A DNA stretch of 5,053 nucleotides from an uncultured Bacilli bacterium (GTDB lineage Bacteria; Bacillota_I; Bacilli_A; RF39; UBA660), in assembly GCA_951800155.1 (NCBI GenBank), contig CATOJL010000106.1:1-5053 (forward strand), in the 5' to 3' direction. The notes beneath the pieces are model-generated. The model saw only the letters and a program-made list of their open reading frames with translations. It was not told the DNA's origin and ran no database searches. This document shows, piece by piece, positions 1 to 5,053 of the stretch (position 1 is the first letter of the stretch; each line of letters begins with the position of its first letter). Position numbers and translations under genes: made by a program.

Positions 1-19
1 GTACAAGAGGTGTGAAGGT

Positions 20-868
20 ATGTGTGAAGATTTTAGCGATATTATATTAAAAGAAAAAAAAGATGGAACAAAGGTTACAGTTAGAGATGTGCAATTGGCG
101 ACTTTGGAAATGATGAAAGATATCGATGAAATCTGTAGAAAGAATAATATAGAGTATTGGTTAGCAGATGGATCTGCTTTAGGAGCCATTCGTCATAAAG
201 GGTTTATTCCATGGGATGATGACTTTGATATTGGAATGATGCGGAGTGAATATAAGAAATTTATAAAAGTATTAGAAAAAGACTTGGATCAAGAAAAGTA
301 TACATTTCATTGTTTTGAAAAAAATAAAAAATATGAGGTGACATGGCCAAGTATGAAAATACGAAAAAAGAATACATACATAAAAGAAGTGAATAAGCTT
401 CTTCCGAATCGTTGTACCGATTGTGATGGAATCTTTGTCGATGTATTTATTTATGACTATATGGCAAAAACAACCTTTTTTGATTTACCCCTTCGTTTAT
501 GCAATAGTTTTTTAATGCCCCTTATTGTTCTTTTAGAGAATATAAGAATTAATCCCATTCCTTTAAAGCATTTATATCGTTTTAATGCAGAATTATATGG
601 GAAGCTCAATAAACATTCGAAATATATAGGAGATGATTTGACATGGACTTATCGAAGTCCCTTAAAACCACTACGTTGCCTTAAAGAGAAGGTACTTCCA
701 ACTGTCCGTGTGCCTTTTGAAGATACAGAACTTCCTGTTGCTAATGATTATAAAGATTATTTAATACAAAACTATGGGGAAAACTATATGACGCCACCAC
801 CTGTTAATAAAAGAATACCCATTCATGTGTATGACATTAATTTAACCTCAAGTGAACCAGAGGAATAG
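20..868 (+). CDS. LicD-family phosphotransferase (cell-surface glycan decoration)
   Basis: The 282-residue protein carries the LicD/fukutin-type nucleotidyltransferase signature. Residues 50-72 contain DGSALGAIRHKGFIPWDDD followed by FDIGM, and the acidic WDDDFD cluster (65-70) is the expected metal/catalytic site. A second family block, DGIFVDVFIYD, lies at 136-146. The C-terminal block (about 231-272, VPFEDTELPV...DYLIQNYGENY...PP) is also typical. Known members transfer phosphocholine or a related phospho-substituent onto teichoic acids or other surface glycans; the actual substrate here is not visible. There is no signal peptide, but a hydrophobic stretch at about 155-178 could associate with the membrane. 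The start at 20 follows an AGAGGTG Shine-Dalgarno (6-12). The frame stays open to the left window edge, but no in-frame start codon lies there. The length is normal for the family. The gene is followed after 3 bp by a small membrane-protein gene, so the two are probably co-transcribed. Confidence 0.93.
   Translation: MCEDFSDIILKEKKDGTKVTVRDVQLATLEMMKDIDEICRKNNIEYWLADGSALGAIRHKGFIPWDDDFDIGMMRSEYKKFIKVLEKDLDQEKYTFHCFEKNKKYEVTWPSMKIRKKNTYIKEVNKLLPNRCTDCDGIFVDVFIYDYMAKTTFFDLPLRLCNSFLMPLIVLLENIRINPIPLKHLYRFNAELYGKLNKHSKYIGDDLTWTYRSPLKPLRCLKEKVLPTVRVPFEDTELPVANDYKDYLIQNYGENYMTPPPVNKRIPIHVYDINLTSSEPEE
859..864 (+). promoter_or_regulatory. Ribosome binding site for the small membrane protein
   Basis: AGAGGA lies 7 bases before the ATG at 872. 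It is embedded in the last codons of the LicD-family gene, so translation of the two genes is likely coupled. This site is the main reason to accept the short reading frame that follows. Confidence 0.6.
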
Positions 869-871
869 AAT

Positions 872-1024
872 ATGAAAAAAAATAGGTGGATTTATTTAGC
901 ATCTACAGGTGTTCTTTTAATAGGTGTTGCTTTTCTCTTATGGCAAGAATTTAGTTTTGTTTTAGGAGGATTTGGTATTGTCTTAATTGGTTTTAGTGCT
1001 ATGGACTATATTCATAAAAAGTAA
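872..1024 (+). CDS. Small two-helix membrane protein of unknown function
   Basis: This is a 50-residue reading frame starting MKKNRWIYLAS and ending MDYIHKK. Two hydrophobic segments are visible, at about residues 7-23 (ending VAFLLW) and 27-44 (SFVLGGFGIVLIGFSAM). They are separated by a short QE turn and flanked by Lys/Arg at both ends, as in a small helical hairpin with both termini inside. It begins 3 bp after the LicD-family stop and has a good Shine-Dalgarno (AGAGGA, 7-base spacing). It ends exactly at a terminator hairpin, so it reads as the last gene of the LicD transcription unit. I do not recognise a named family. It could be an accessory of the glycan-decorating step or simply an unrelated small membrane protein. 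The call rests on the ribosome site, hydropathy and position, not on homology. Confidence 0.62.
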   Translation: MKKNRWIYLASTGVLLIGVAFLLWQEFSFVLGGFGIVLIGFSAMDYIHKK

Positions 1025-1050
1025 AAAAGAATCAAAGCGATTCTTTTTTT
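1023..1050. terminator. Bidirectional Rho-independent terminator
   Basis: An 11-bp perfect stem pairs AAAAAAGAATC (1023-1033) with GATTCTTTTTT (1039-1049) around a 5-base loop (AAAGC). A run of T follows in the plus direction and a run of A precedes it, so it can terminate in both directions. It serves the LicD/small-membrane-protein unit (+) and the SDR gene (-). Both stop codons, 1022-1024 on plus and 1032-1034 on minus, touch or lie inside the hairpin. Confidence 0.85.
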
Positions 1051-1802
1051 GCATTCTCTATTTTTTTCATCTGCACCTTATAATTCGCATTTAATAGTAT
1101 GCTTAATGGCACAAATTTATTAAAAAAAGCATTTAATTTATGATTTATGGTAGGAATAATTACCCTTTTTTTTTGAAACATTTTTTTTACAGCGTATATA
1201 GCTAAGTCATCACTCTTTTGGGCCTTATTAAATTTAACACCCAATTTATCATTGAAACTCGTTTCAACAGGTCCGGGACAAAGGCAACCAATATAGACAT
1301 TTTTTTCCTCTTTTTTCACTTCTTCAGAAATGGCTTCTGTAAGTCTTAAAATATAAGCTTTTGAAGCAAAATAGGATGCCATTAAAGGTCCGGGAGAAAA
1401 TGCAGCTGTTGATGCGATATTTAAAATATATCCCTCATTCTTTTTCATCATGTCACCTAAAAATAATTTTGTTAATATCTGTGTAGCTTTAATATTTAAG
1501 TCAATCATTTCCAATTGCTTATCTAAGTCATCTTCTAAAAATTTTCCATGTAATCCAAAACCTGCACTATTGATTAAAACAGAGATATTGTTTTCTTTTA
1601 CTTGTTCATATAAACGTTTACAATTTTCCGTGGTGGATAGATCAGTTACAATATAGCTTGCCTTTTTTCCTAATTCTTTTGTTACTTTTTTTAAATTTTC
1701 TTCATTTCTAGCAGTAAGAATTACCTCATAATTTTTTTTAATAAGTTCTTTTGCGATCGAAAAACCAATGCCAGAACTTCCACCTGTAATTAATGCTTTC
1801 AT
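1032..1802 (-). CDS. Short-chain dehydrogenase/reductase (SDR), classical, NAD(P)-dependent
   Basis: The 256-residue protein has a complete classical SDR set. The Rossmann motif TGGSSGIG is at residues 6-13, D54 is in the adenine-contact position, and NSAG (a variant of NNAG) is at 78-81. The catalytic tetrad is N103, S131, Y144 and K148 (YFASK), and a PG motif follows at 176-177 (CPGPVETS). Arg32 after the second strand (LTARN) favours NADP(H) over NAD(H), which is an inference from family rules. The C-terminal lysine-rich tail (about 240-256) is not a recognised domain. The protein belongs to the broad group often labelled DltE-like or 'various specificities', so the substrate cannot be given. 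The ATG at 1802 is preceded by AAGGA with 9-base spacing. The gene is transcribed divergently from mutY and ends inside the shared terminator. Confidence 0.95.
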   Translation of the reverse strand: MKALITGGSSGIGFSIAKELIKKNYEVILTARNEENLKKVTKELGKKASYIVTDLSTTENCKRLYEQVKENNISVLINSAGFGLHGKFLEDDLDKQLEMIDLNIKATQILTKLFLGDMMKKNEGYILNIASTAAFSPGPLMASYFASKAYILRLTEAISEEVKKEEKNVYIGCLCPGPVETSFNDKLGVKFNKAQKSDDLAIYAVKKMFQKKRVIIPTINHKLNAFFNKFVPLSILLNANYKVQMKKIENAKKESL

Positions 1803-1822
1803 ATTGTCACATCCTTAGAATC

Positions 1823-1851
1823 ATTATATAGGAAAAAAAGCAAACTGTATA
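1823..1851 (-). promoter_or_regulatory. Predicted sigma-A promoter of the SDR gene
   Basis: On the minus strand there is a perfect TATAAT (-10, positions 1828-1823). TATACA (-35, positions 1851-1846, four of six matches to TTGACA) lies 17 bases upstream. Transcription would start around 1815-1816, right at the AAGGA ribosome site, giving a leader of about 14 bases. Confidence 0.7.
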
Positions 1852-1868
1852 GCCTCTTATAGCTATAC
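1847..1868. repeat. Operator-like inverted repeat between SDR and mutY
   Basis: Perfect 7-bp arms GTATAGC (1847-1853) and GCTATAC (1862-1868) flank an 8-base spacer. The right half also forms a 10-bp palindrome, TATAGCTATA (1858-1867). The left arm covers the -35 box of the SDR promoter, so a protein bound here would be expected to control that gene. The symmetry is seen directly; the regulatory role is inferred. Confidence 0.45.
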
Positions 1869-1896
1869 TAAAATTTAGTTACATCTTCTCAAAGTG

Positions 1897-1905
1897 TGAT
1901 ACAAT
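1897..1905 (+). promoter_or_regulatory. Predicted extended -10 promoter of mutY
   Basis: TGATACAAT is a TGn-extended -10 element with TACAAT at 1900-1905. The -35 region is weak (TTACAT at 1879-1884 is only 15 bases away), as is common for extended -10 promoters. The expected start near 1912 leaves a leader of only about 13 bases before the GTG. Confidence 0.6.
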
Positions 1906-1910
1906 AAAAC

Positions 1911-1918
1911 AGGCGGTG
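1911..1918 (+). promoter_or_regulatory. Ribosome binding site that sets the mutY GTG start
   Basis: AGGCGGTG is one mismatch from the ideal AGGAGGTG and ends 6 bases before the GTG at 1925. An overlapping ATG at 1923 is in another frame and stops after four codons, so GTG is the start. Confidence 0.7.
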
Positions 1919-1924
1919 TAAGAT

Positions 1925-2953
1925 GTGGAAAAAATAACAAGTGAATTATTAAATTGGTATCAAAAAAATAAAAGAGATCTTCCATGGAGAACTACAAAAA
2001 ATCCTTATTATATATGGATTAGTGAAATTATGCTTCAACAAACGAGAGTGGAAGCCGTAAAAGTCTATTATGAACGATTTATTACTAAACTTCCTACTTT
2101 ATATGATTTAGCGAACATTTCTGAAGATGAACTATTAAAGTTATGGGAAGGATTAGGGTATTATAGTCGAGTTCGGAATATGCAGGCATGTGCCAAAAAA
2201 TTGATTGCAAGTGGATATGAAAATTTGCCAAATACAAAAGAGGGGTTATTGGATTTACCAGGTATTGGCAAATATACAGCTGGCGCTATTTTAGCAATTG
2301 CTTTTGATATACCTAGTGTTGCCATTGATGGAAATGTGTATCGGGTTTTAGGACGTTACTACAAAATAAAAGAATCAATAACTAAGGGAAGTACATACCA
2401 AATCTATGAGAGAAAGATGCAACAGATTTTACCAGATACAAATGCAGGTGATTTTATTCAAAGTTTTATGGATCTAGGAAGTTTAATTTGTATACCAAAA
2501 TCTCCAAAATGTAGTAGTTGTCCTTTACAAAATAACTGTAAAGCTAGAAAAACAAATCAAATGGAATTATATCCAGTTAAGGAAAAAAAGAAGGAGCAAA
2601 GAGTAGAAGAGAGGGCGGTTTATCTTTATCGTTGGAAAGATAAGATTGCTATTCAAAAAAGATCAGCAAAAGGATTACTTGCCTCTATGTATGAATTTCC
2701 AAATGAACTAAAAACAGTTTCTGTAATTGATATTGAAAATGATTTATTAGAGGAGGGTATTTCTTTTTTGTCGATTTATGAAGTAGGAAAAAGTAAGCAT
2801 GTTTTTTCTCATATTATTTGGTATATGACAGGTTATATGATTGAACTAAAAGAACCTCTTTTAGATTATGTATGGGTAACTTTAGAAGAATTAAATCAAA
2901 AATATTCGATTCCGAGTGCTTTTTCTTATTACTATAAAATTCTTTTAAAATAG
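1925..2953 (+). CDS. mutY: A/G-specific adenine glycosylase MutY
   Basis: This 342-residue base-excision repair enzyme removes adenine mispaired with 8-oxoguanine. The N-terminal HhH-GPD fold shows LPWR (19-22), the catalytic glutamate E34 in SEIMLQQT (33-40), the helix-hairpin-helix LPGIGKYTAG (111-120) and the catalytic aspartate D135 in AIDGNVYR (133-140). A complete 4Fe-4S site follows, C189-X6-C196-X2-C199-X5-C205. The C-terminal NUDIX-like domain (about 228-342) that recognises 8-oxoguanine contains the family FSH motif at 294-296 (KHVFSH). The length is normal and no key residue is missing. Translation starts at GTG 1925. The gene has its own promoter, diverges from the SDR gene, and has no strong terminator after it, so transcripts may read into the GH25 gene 50 bp downstream. 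Confidence 0.97.
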   Translation: MEKITSELLNWYQKNKRDLPWRTTKNPYYIWISEIMLQQTRVEAVKVYYERFITKLPTLYDLANISEDELLKLWEGLGYYSRVRNMQACAKKLIASGYENLPNTKEGLLDLPGIGKYTAGAILAIAFDIPSVAIDGNVYRVLGRYYKIKESITKGSTYQIYERKMQQILPDTNAGDFIQSFMDLGSLICIPKSPKCSSCPLQNNCKARKTNQMELYPVKEKKKEQRVEERAVYLYRWKDKIAIQKRSAKGLLASMYEFPNELKTVSVIDIENDLLEEGISFLSIYEVGKSKHVFSHIIWYMTGYMIELKEPLLDYVWVTLEELNQKYSIPSAFSYYYKILLK

Positions 2954-2982
2954 TTTTTTCTATCCTTCTTTCTTCTTTTGCA

Positions 2983-2988
2983 TACAAT
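2983..2988 (+). promoter_or_regulatory. Possible -10 box for the GH25 gene
   Basis: TACAAT sits within ATACAATAAA, a 10-mer also found at the mutY promoter (1899-1908). No good -35 is visible in the pyrimidine-rich stretch upstream. The expected start around 2995 would leave only about 9 leader bases. Read-through from mutY is the alternative. Confidence 0.4.
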
Positions 2989-2993
2989 AAATT

Positions 2994-3000
2994 GGGTGAT
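2994..3000 (+). promoter_or_regulatory. Ribosome binding site that sets the GH25 start
   Basis: GGGTGAT matches the 3' half of the consensus AGGAGGTGAT and precedes ATG 3004 with suitable spacing. An in-frame TTG at 2992 lies immediately before this site and has no Shine-Dalgarno of its own, so ATG 3004 is preferred. Confidence 0.65.
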
Positions 3001-3003
3001 AAA

Positions 3004-3816
3004 ATGAAAAAGGGAATAGATGTATCTTCTTATCAGGGACAGATTGATTGGATGCGAGTAAAACCTTATATTGATTTTGCTATTCTTCGATGTGGATGGG
3101 GAAATAACTTAGAGAGCCAAGATGATGTTTATTTTGAGAGAAATGCTAGAATGTGCTATAGACTGCATATCCCATTTGGCGTTTATTTATATAGCTATGC
3201 AACTACTTTAGATGAAGCTAGAAGTGAAGTTCTGCACACTTTACGTTTGATTAAAGATAAAAAATTAGAATATCCTATATTTTTAGATGTAGAAAATAAA
3301 AAACAAATGAGCCTACCAAAAGATAGACTCATTGAAATAGTTCGATATTACTGTGAACAAATACAAAAAGAAGGATATTATGTAGGCATATATTCTAGTT
3401 TAGATCGATTTAAAAGCAATCTTGATTCGAAAGAATTAGATCCATTTGATAAATGGGTTGCTGAATGGAATGAACAGTTTACTTACGAAGGGAAAGTAGG
3501 TTTATGGCAAAATACTTCTTATGAGGAATTGCCGGGAATGAATGGACGTGTTGATGGAGATGTAGCTTTTTATGATTATCCAAAAATAATTCGTGATGCA
3601 GGATTAAATCATTTAGAAGAAACTTTAAAATACCGTAAAGGAGAAAAAGTATATGTAACAGGGGACATCTATGAGGAAAGTAATGCAGATAAAGTATTAC
3701 GAGGTGTTTGTGATAAAGAATATACAATTGAAGCAACCAACAAGGATGAAGAGGCCCCTTATAAAGTAGAGGATGGATATGTAAAAGAAAATTCCGTTTA
3801 TAAGAAGTGTTCTTAA
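3004..3816 (+). CDS. GH25 family lysozyme (N-acetylmuramidase) with C-terminal SH3-like domain
   Basis: The 270-residue protein begins directly with the GH25 barrel: GIDVSSYQG (4-12, acidic D6), FLDVEN (93-98, D95 and proton donor E97) and VDGDVAF (183-189, D184/D186). LWQNTS (167-172) corresponds to the usual LWQYTS. GH25 enzymes cleave the beta-1,4 bond between N-acetylmuramic acid and N-acetylglucosamine in peptidoglycan. Residues about 210-267 (starting YRKGEKVYVTG, ending VKENSVYK) resemble the SH3-like tails of many Firmicute endolysins and probably bind cell wall; this is inferred from pattern only. There is no signal peptide or membrane segment, and five cysteines are present, so it resembles a phage-type endolysin or a non-classically released autolysin. 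No holin or other phage gene is in the window. The ATG is chosen over TTG 2992 because GGGTGAT lies just upstream. Confidence 0.94.
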   Translation: MKKGIDVSSYQGQIDWMRVKPYIDFAILRCGWGNNLESQDDVYFERNARMCYRLHIPFGVYLYSYATTLDEARSEVLHTLRLIKDKKLEYPIFLDVENKKQMSLPKDRLIEIVRYYCEQIQKEGYYVGIYSSLDRFKSNLDSKELDPFDKWVAEWNEQFTYEGKVGLWQNTSYEELPGMNGRVDGDVAFYDYPKIIRDAGLNHLEETLKYRKGEKVYVTGDIYEESNADKVLRGVCDKEYTIEATNKDEEAPYKVEDGYVKENSVYKKCS

Positions 3817-3820
3817 ATAA

Positions 3821-3852
3821 AAATAAAGCATGCGTTTTTTCATGCTTTATTT
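3821..3852. terminator. Stem-loop terminator between convergent genes
   Basis: A 12-bp perfect stem pairs AAATAAAGCATG (3821-3832) with CATGCTTTATTT (3841-3852) around an 8-base loop (CGTTTTTT). It starts 4 bases after the GH25 stop. On the minus strand it is followed by TTATTT, which gives a better U-tract for the coiled-coil gene. On the plus strand only the U-rich stem end serves this purpose. It probably works in both directions. Confidence 0.8.
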
Positions 3853-3911
3853 ATTGCCTTAAATTTTCCTTATTCCAACCTTTTACATATAATGTAGAAA
3901 AATGATTTAGA

Positions 3912-4754
3912 TTAAATAACCTTTTTATGCGTATCTTGTTCTTCATTCTGTTTGTAGTTTTTTGTAAAGTCCATTTTATAACATTCATATTTAAAATGAA
4001 GAGGATGAGCTTTGTAATCCACTCTAGCTAGTGAAACTTCTCTTTCTTTATCAAGGAGTTCTTGTCTAAATTTATCTAATTTTTTAGAGATTTCATCAAG
4101 TTTTTCTAATAATTCATTTCTAATCTCTTCATGTGCTTTTGCTTCTATATTCTGTATTGATTCTGTCATTTCATAATATGTATTCCAATCTTTTTTTGAA
4201 ATGAATATTCTTGTGAAGAATTTAGATGCTCTCTGCTTATGGTTTTTTATATATTCTTTTGCTCTTTGATAATTAGAATTTCCTGCTACTTTATAACTTA
4301 TATCCGTATAGTGATCTAAATGATTTAATTGATTTACGATTACAGTATGTTCCCTATTTAATTTGTCCATCTTACCTATCAAATCATGTTGCTCTTTTTC
4401 AGCTTTTTGTAGTTTTTTATCTAATTCTATTATTTCACTAAAATCTGGTTTCTTTTCTTCCGTATCTTCTTTTTTATCTTGGGTAAAAGTGCTATAGCCT
4501 GTAGAGGTATCATTTGCGTATTTCCATTCAAATTTTGTTTCTTGTGTTTTATTTGTTTTTTGTCTATAAAATTTATAATTTGTCTGCTTGTTTGTATGTG
4601 TATCTGTGAAGTTCATATCTGCGAAGTTTTTGAAAAAATGGAACATGTATTCATTAAAAGCTGTATTTTGATTTTTTTTAGATTTTTCAGATGTTTTCGC
4701 ACCTTTAGAAGAACTTGAAAATTTTTCCTTCTCTTTTCTTCGTTTGGCTTTCAT
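3912..4754 (-). CDS. Charged coiled-coil protein of unknown function, 5' end uncertain
   Basis: From the first ATG this frame encodes 280 residues. Residues 1-30 are very basic and Ser/Lys-rich (MKAKRRKEKEKF...). Residues 31-100 are rich in Asn, Thr, Lys and aromatic residues (AFNEYMFHFFKNFADMNF, then a THTNKQTNY stretch). Heptad-like Leu/Ile spacing suggests coiled coils at about 104-148 and 195-245, separated by a segment containing NYQRAKEYIKNHKQR and SKKDWNTYYEM. No signal peptide or membrane helix is visible, so it is probably cytosolic. I recognise no family. The ATG at 4754 has no Shine-Dalgarno (the preceding bases read GCTGAATTC), and the frame continues open for 66 more codons upstream with similar composition. 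The true protein is therefore probably longer, or this is a 5'-truncated remnant. It ends 60 bases before the 3821-3852 terminator. Confidence 0.6.
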   Translation of the reverse strand: MKAKRRKEKEKFSSSSKGAKTSEKSKKNQNTAFNEYMFHFFKNFADMNFTDTHTNKQTNYKFYRQKTNKTQETKFEWKYANDTSTGYSTFTQDKKEDTEEKKPDFSEIIELDKKLQKAEKEQHDLIGKMDKLNREHTVIVNQLNHLDHYTDISYKVAGNSNYQRAKEYIKNHKQRASKFFTRIFISKKDWNTYYEMTESIQNIEAKAHEEIRNELLEKLDEISKKLDKFRQELLDKEREVSLARVDYKAHPLHFKYECYKMDFTKNYKQNEEQDTHKKVI

Positions 4755-4952
4755 GAATTCAGCATATTCTGCAAAGGTACCATCAAATACCCCTTCAAAT
4801 GAGTCATGATATGAGTTTTGATTTGTATTACTTGCATGTGTGTAGTTTGTTTTGGCATGCGTTTTTTCATTAAAAGCATCACTTTGTTTTCTTCTTTTCC
4901 ATTCTAAATCATAAATTTTTTTCTTGTATACTAGGAAAGTTCTTTTTGAAAA
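4755..4952 (-). pseudogene. In-frame upstream extension of the coiled-coil gene without a start codon
   Basis: Read on the minus strand in the frame of the downstream gene, these 66 codons are free of stops from TAA 4955-4953 to ATG 4754. They encode FSKRTFLVYKKKIYDLEW, then WKRRKQSDAFNEKTHAKTN, and end GTFAEYAEF running into MKAKRRK. Composition (Lys, Asn, Thr, His, aromatics) and the motifs AFNE and TNY match the first 60 residues of the downstream part, so this looks like coding sequence. It contains no ATG, GTG or TTG; only an ATT (4916-4914) could be a rare start. The phrase KKKIYDLEW resembles the end of a J domain (R..YD), but no HPD region is found upstream in any frame. That link is a weak impression only. 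Confidence 0.45.
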
Positions 4953-4955
4953 TTA

Positions 4956-5053
4956 AAATATAAAAGTAGCGAAGAAACGTTTGCTATAAAAAAAGATAGA
5001 ACAAAAAAATGCGGCAATTAAATCCGTAAAAAATTTTTAAGTTATTTAGAAAT
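4956..5053. other. A-rich non-coding right edge with weak hairpin
   Basis: No credible gene is seen in these 98 bases on either strand. A 7-bp imperfect stem pairs TAGCGAA (4967-4973) with TTTGCTA (4980-4986) using one G-T wobble. On the minus strand it is followed by a T-rich tract, so it could be the terminator of a gene lying beyond the right edge. The minus strand has no ATG here and no convincing promoter for the coiled-coil gene. Confidence 0.35.

Noticed and set aside
1450..1656. 68-codon open frame on the plus strand
   Set aside because: It lies entirely antisense to the well-supported SDR gene, has no ribosome site and shows no recognisable motif.
2992..3003. TTG at 2992 as an alternative GH25 start
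   Set aside because: It lies immediately before and abuts the GGGTGAT ribosome site that serves ATG 3004, and it has no site of its own. GH25 proteins commonly begin directly at GIDVS.
3479..3736. 85-codon open frame on the minus strand
   Set aside because: It is antisense to the GH25 C-terminal part. The His/Leu-rich translation is what an AT-rich complement gives.
3884..3896. TATAAT at 3888-3893 inside the short inverted repeat TACAT/ATGTA on the plus strand
   Set aside because: There is no -35 at suitable distance and no downstream plus-strand gene. It points into the antisense of the coiled-coil gene, so chance in AT-rich DNA is likely.
4479..4718. 79-codon Cys/Phe-rich open frame on the plus strand
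   Set aside because: It is antisense to the coiled-coil gene. The Phe/Cys/Ile bias simply mirrors Lys/Thr/Asn codons on the other strand.
4751..4870. 39-codon minus-strand frame whose stop overlaps the ATG at 4754 as ATGA
   Set aside because: The overlap resembles translational coupling, but the translation is Met-rich and unnatural, the ribosome site is weak, and the in-frame extension of the downstream gene is much more protein-like.
4956..5039. Hydrophobic translations on the minus strand that look like membrane helices
   Set aside because: A T-rich strand yields Phe/Leu/Ile codons in every frame, no ATG is present, and the frames are short.

Overview
The window is strongly AT-rich and gene-dense. 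It has short intergenic gaps, good Shine-Dalgarno sites, and ATG and GTG starts. TGA is used as a stop and Trp is written TGG, so it looks like a low-GC Firmicute (Bacillota) using genetic code 11. I cannot name the genus from sequence alone. The genes look chromosomal: a surface-glycan LicD-family transferase, an SDR oxidoreductase, the DNA-repair glycosylase MutY and a GH25 lysozyme. I see no IS element, CRISPR array, tRNA or rRNA.

Layout: a LicD-family transferase (20-868, +) is followed 3 bp later by a 50-codon two-helix membrane protein (872-1024, +). A short bidirectional terminator hairpin (1023-1050) separates these from a convergent classical SDR oxidoreductase (1032-1802, -). The SDR and mutY (1925-2953, +) diverge from a 122-bp intergenic region that holds a promoter for each and an operator-like inverted repeat. 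A GH25 lysozyme without a signal peptide (3004-3816, +) follows mutY after a 50-bp pyrimidine-rich gap. A 12-bp stem-loop (3821-3852) separates it from a convergent, charged, coiled-coil protein of unknown function (3912-4754, -).

The least settled region is the right end. The reading frame of the coiled-coil gene stays open for 66 codons upstream of its first ATG, to a stop at 4953-4955. Those codons look like protein but contain no ATG, GTG or TTG. The gene may therefore have lost its real 5' end by truncation or frameshift, or may start unusually. Three predicted promoters (SDR, mutY, GH25) share a compact design in which the -10 box sits six bases before the Shine-Dalgarno sequence, which predicts very short mRNA leaders.

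Functional links: LicD and the small membrane protein form one likely transcription unit for envelope decoration, and the GH25 enzyme also acts on the cell wall. MutY and the SDR share only a divergent control region. I found no convincing new multi-gene system. The best leads are the broken-looking 5' end of the coiled-coil gene, the exact 16-bp repeat that brackets it, and the compact promoters.
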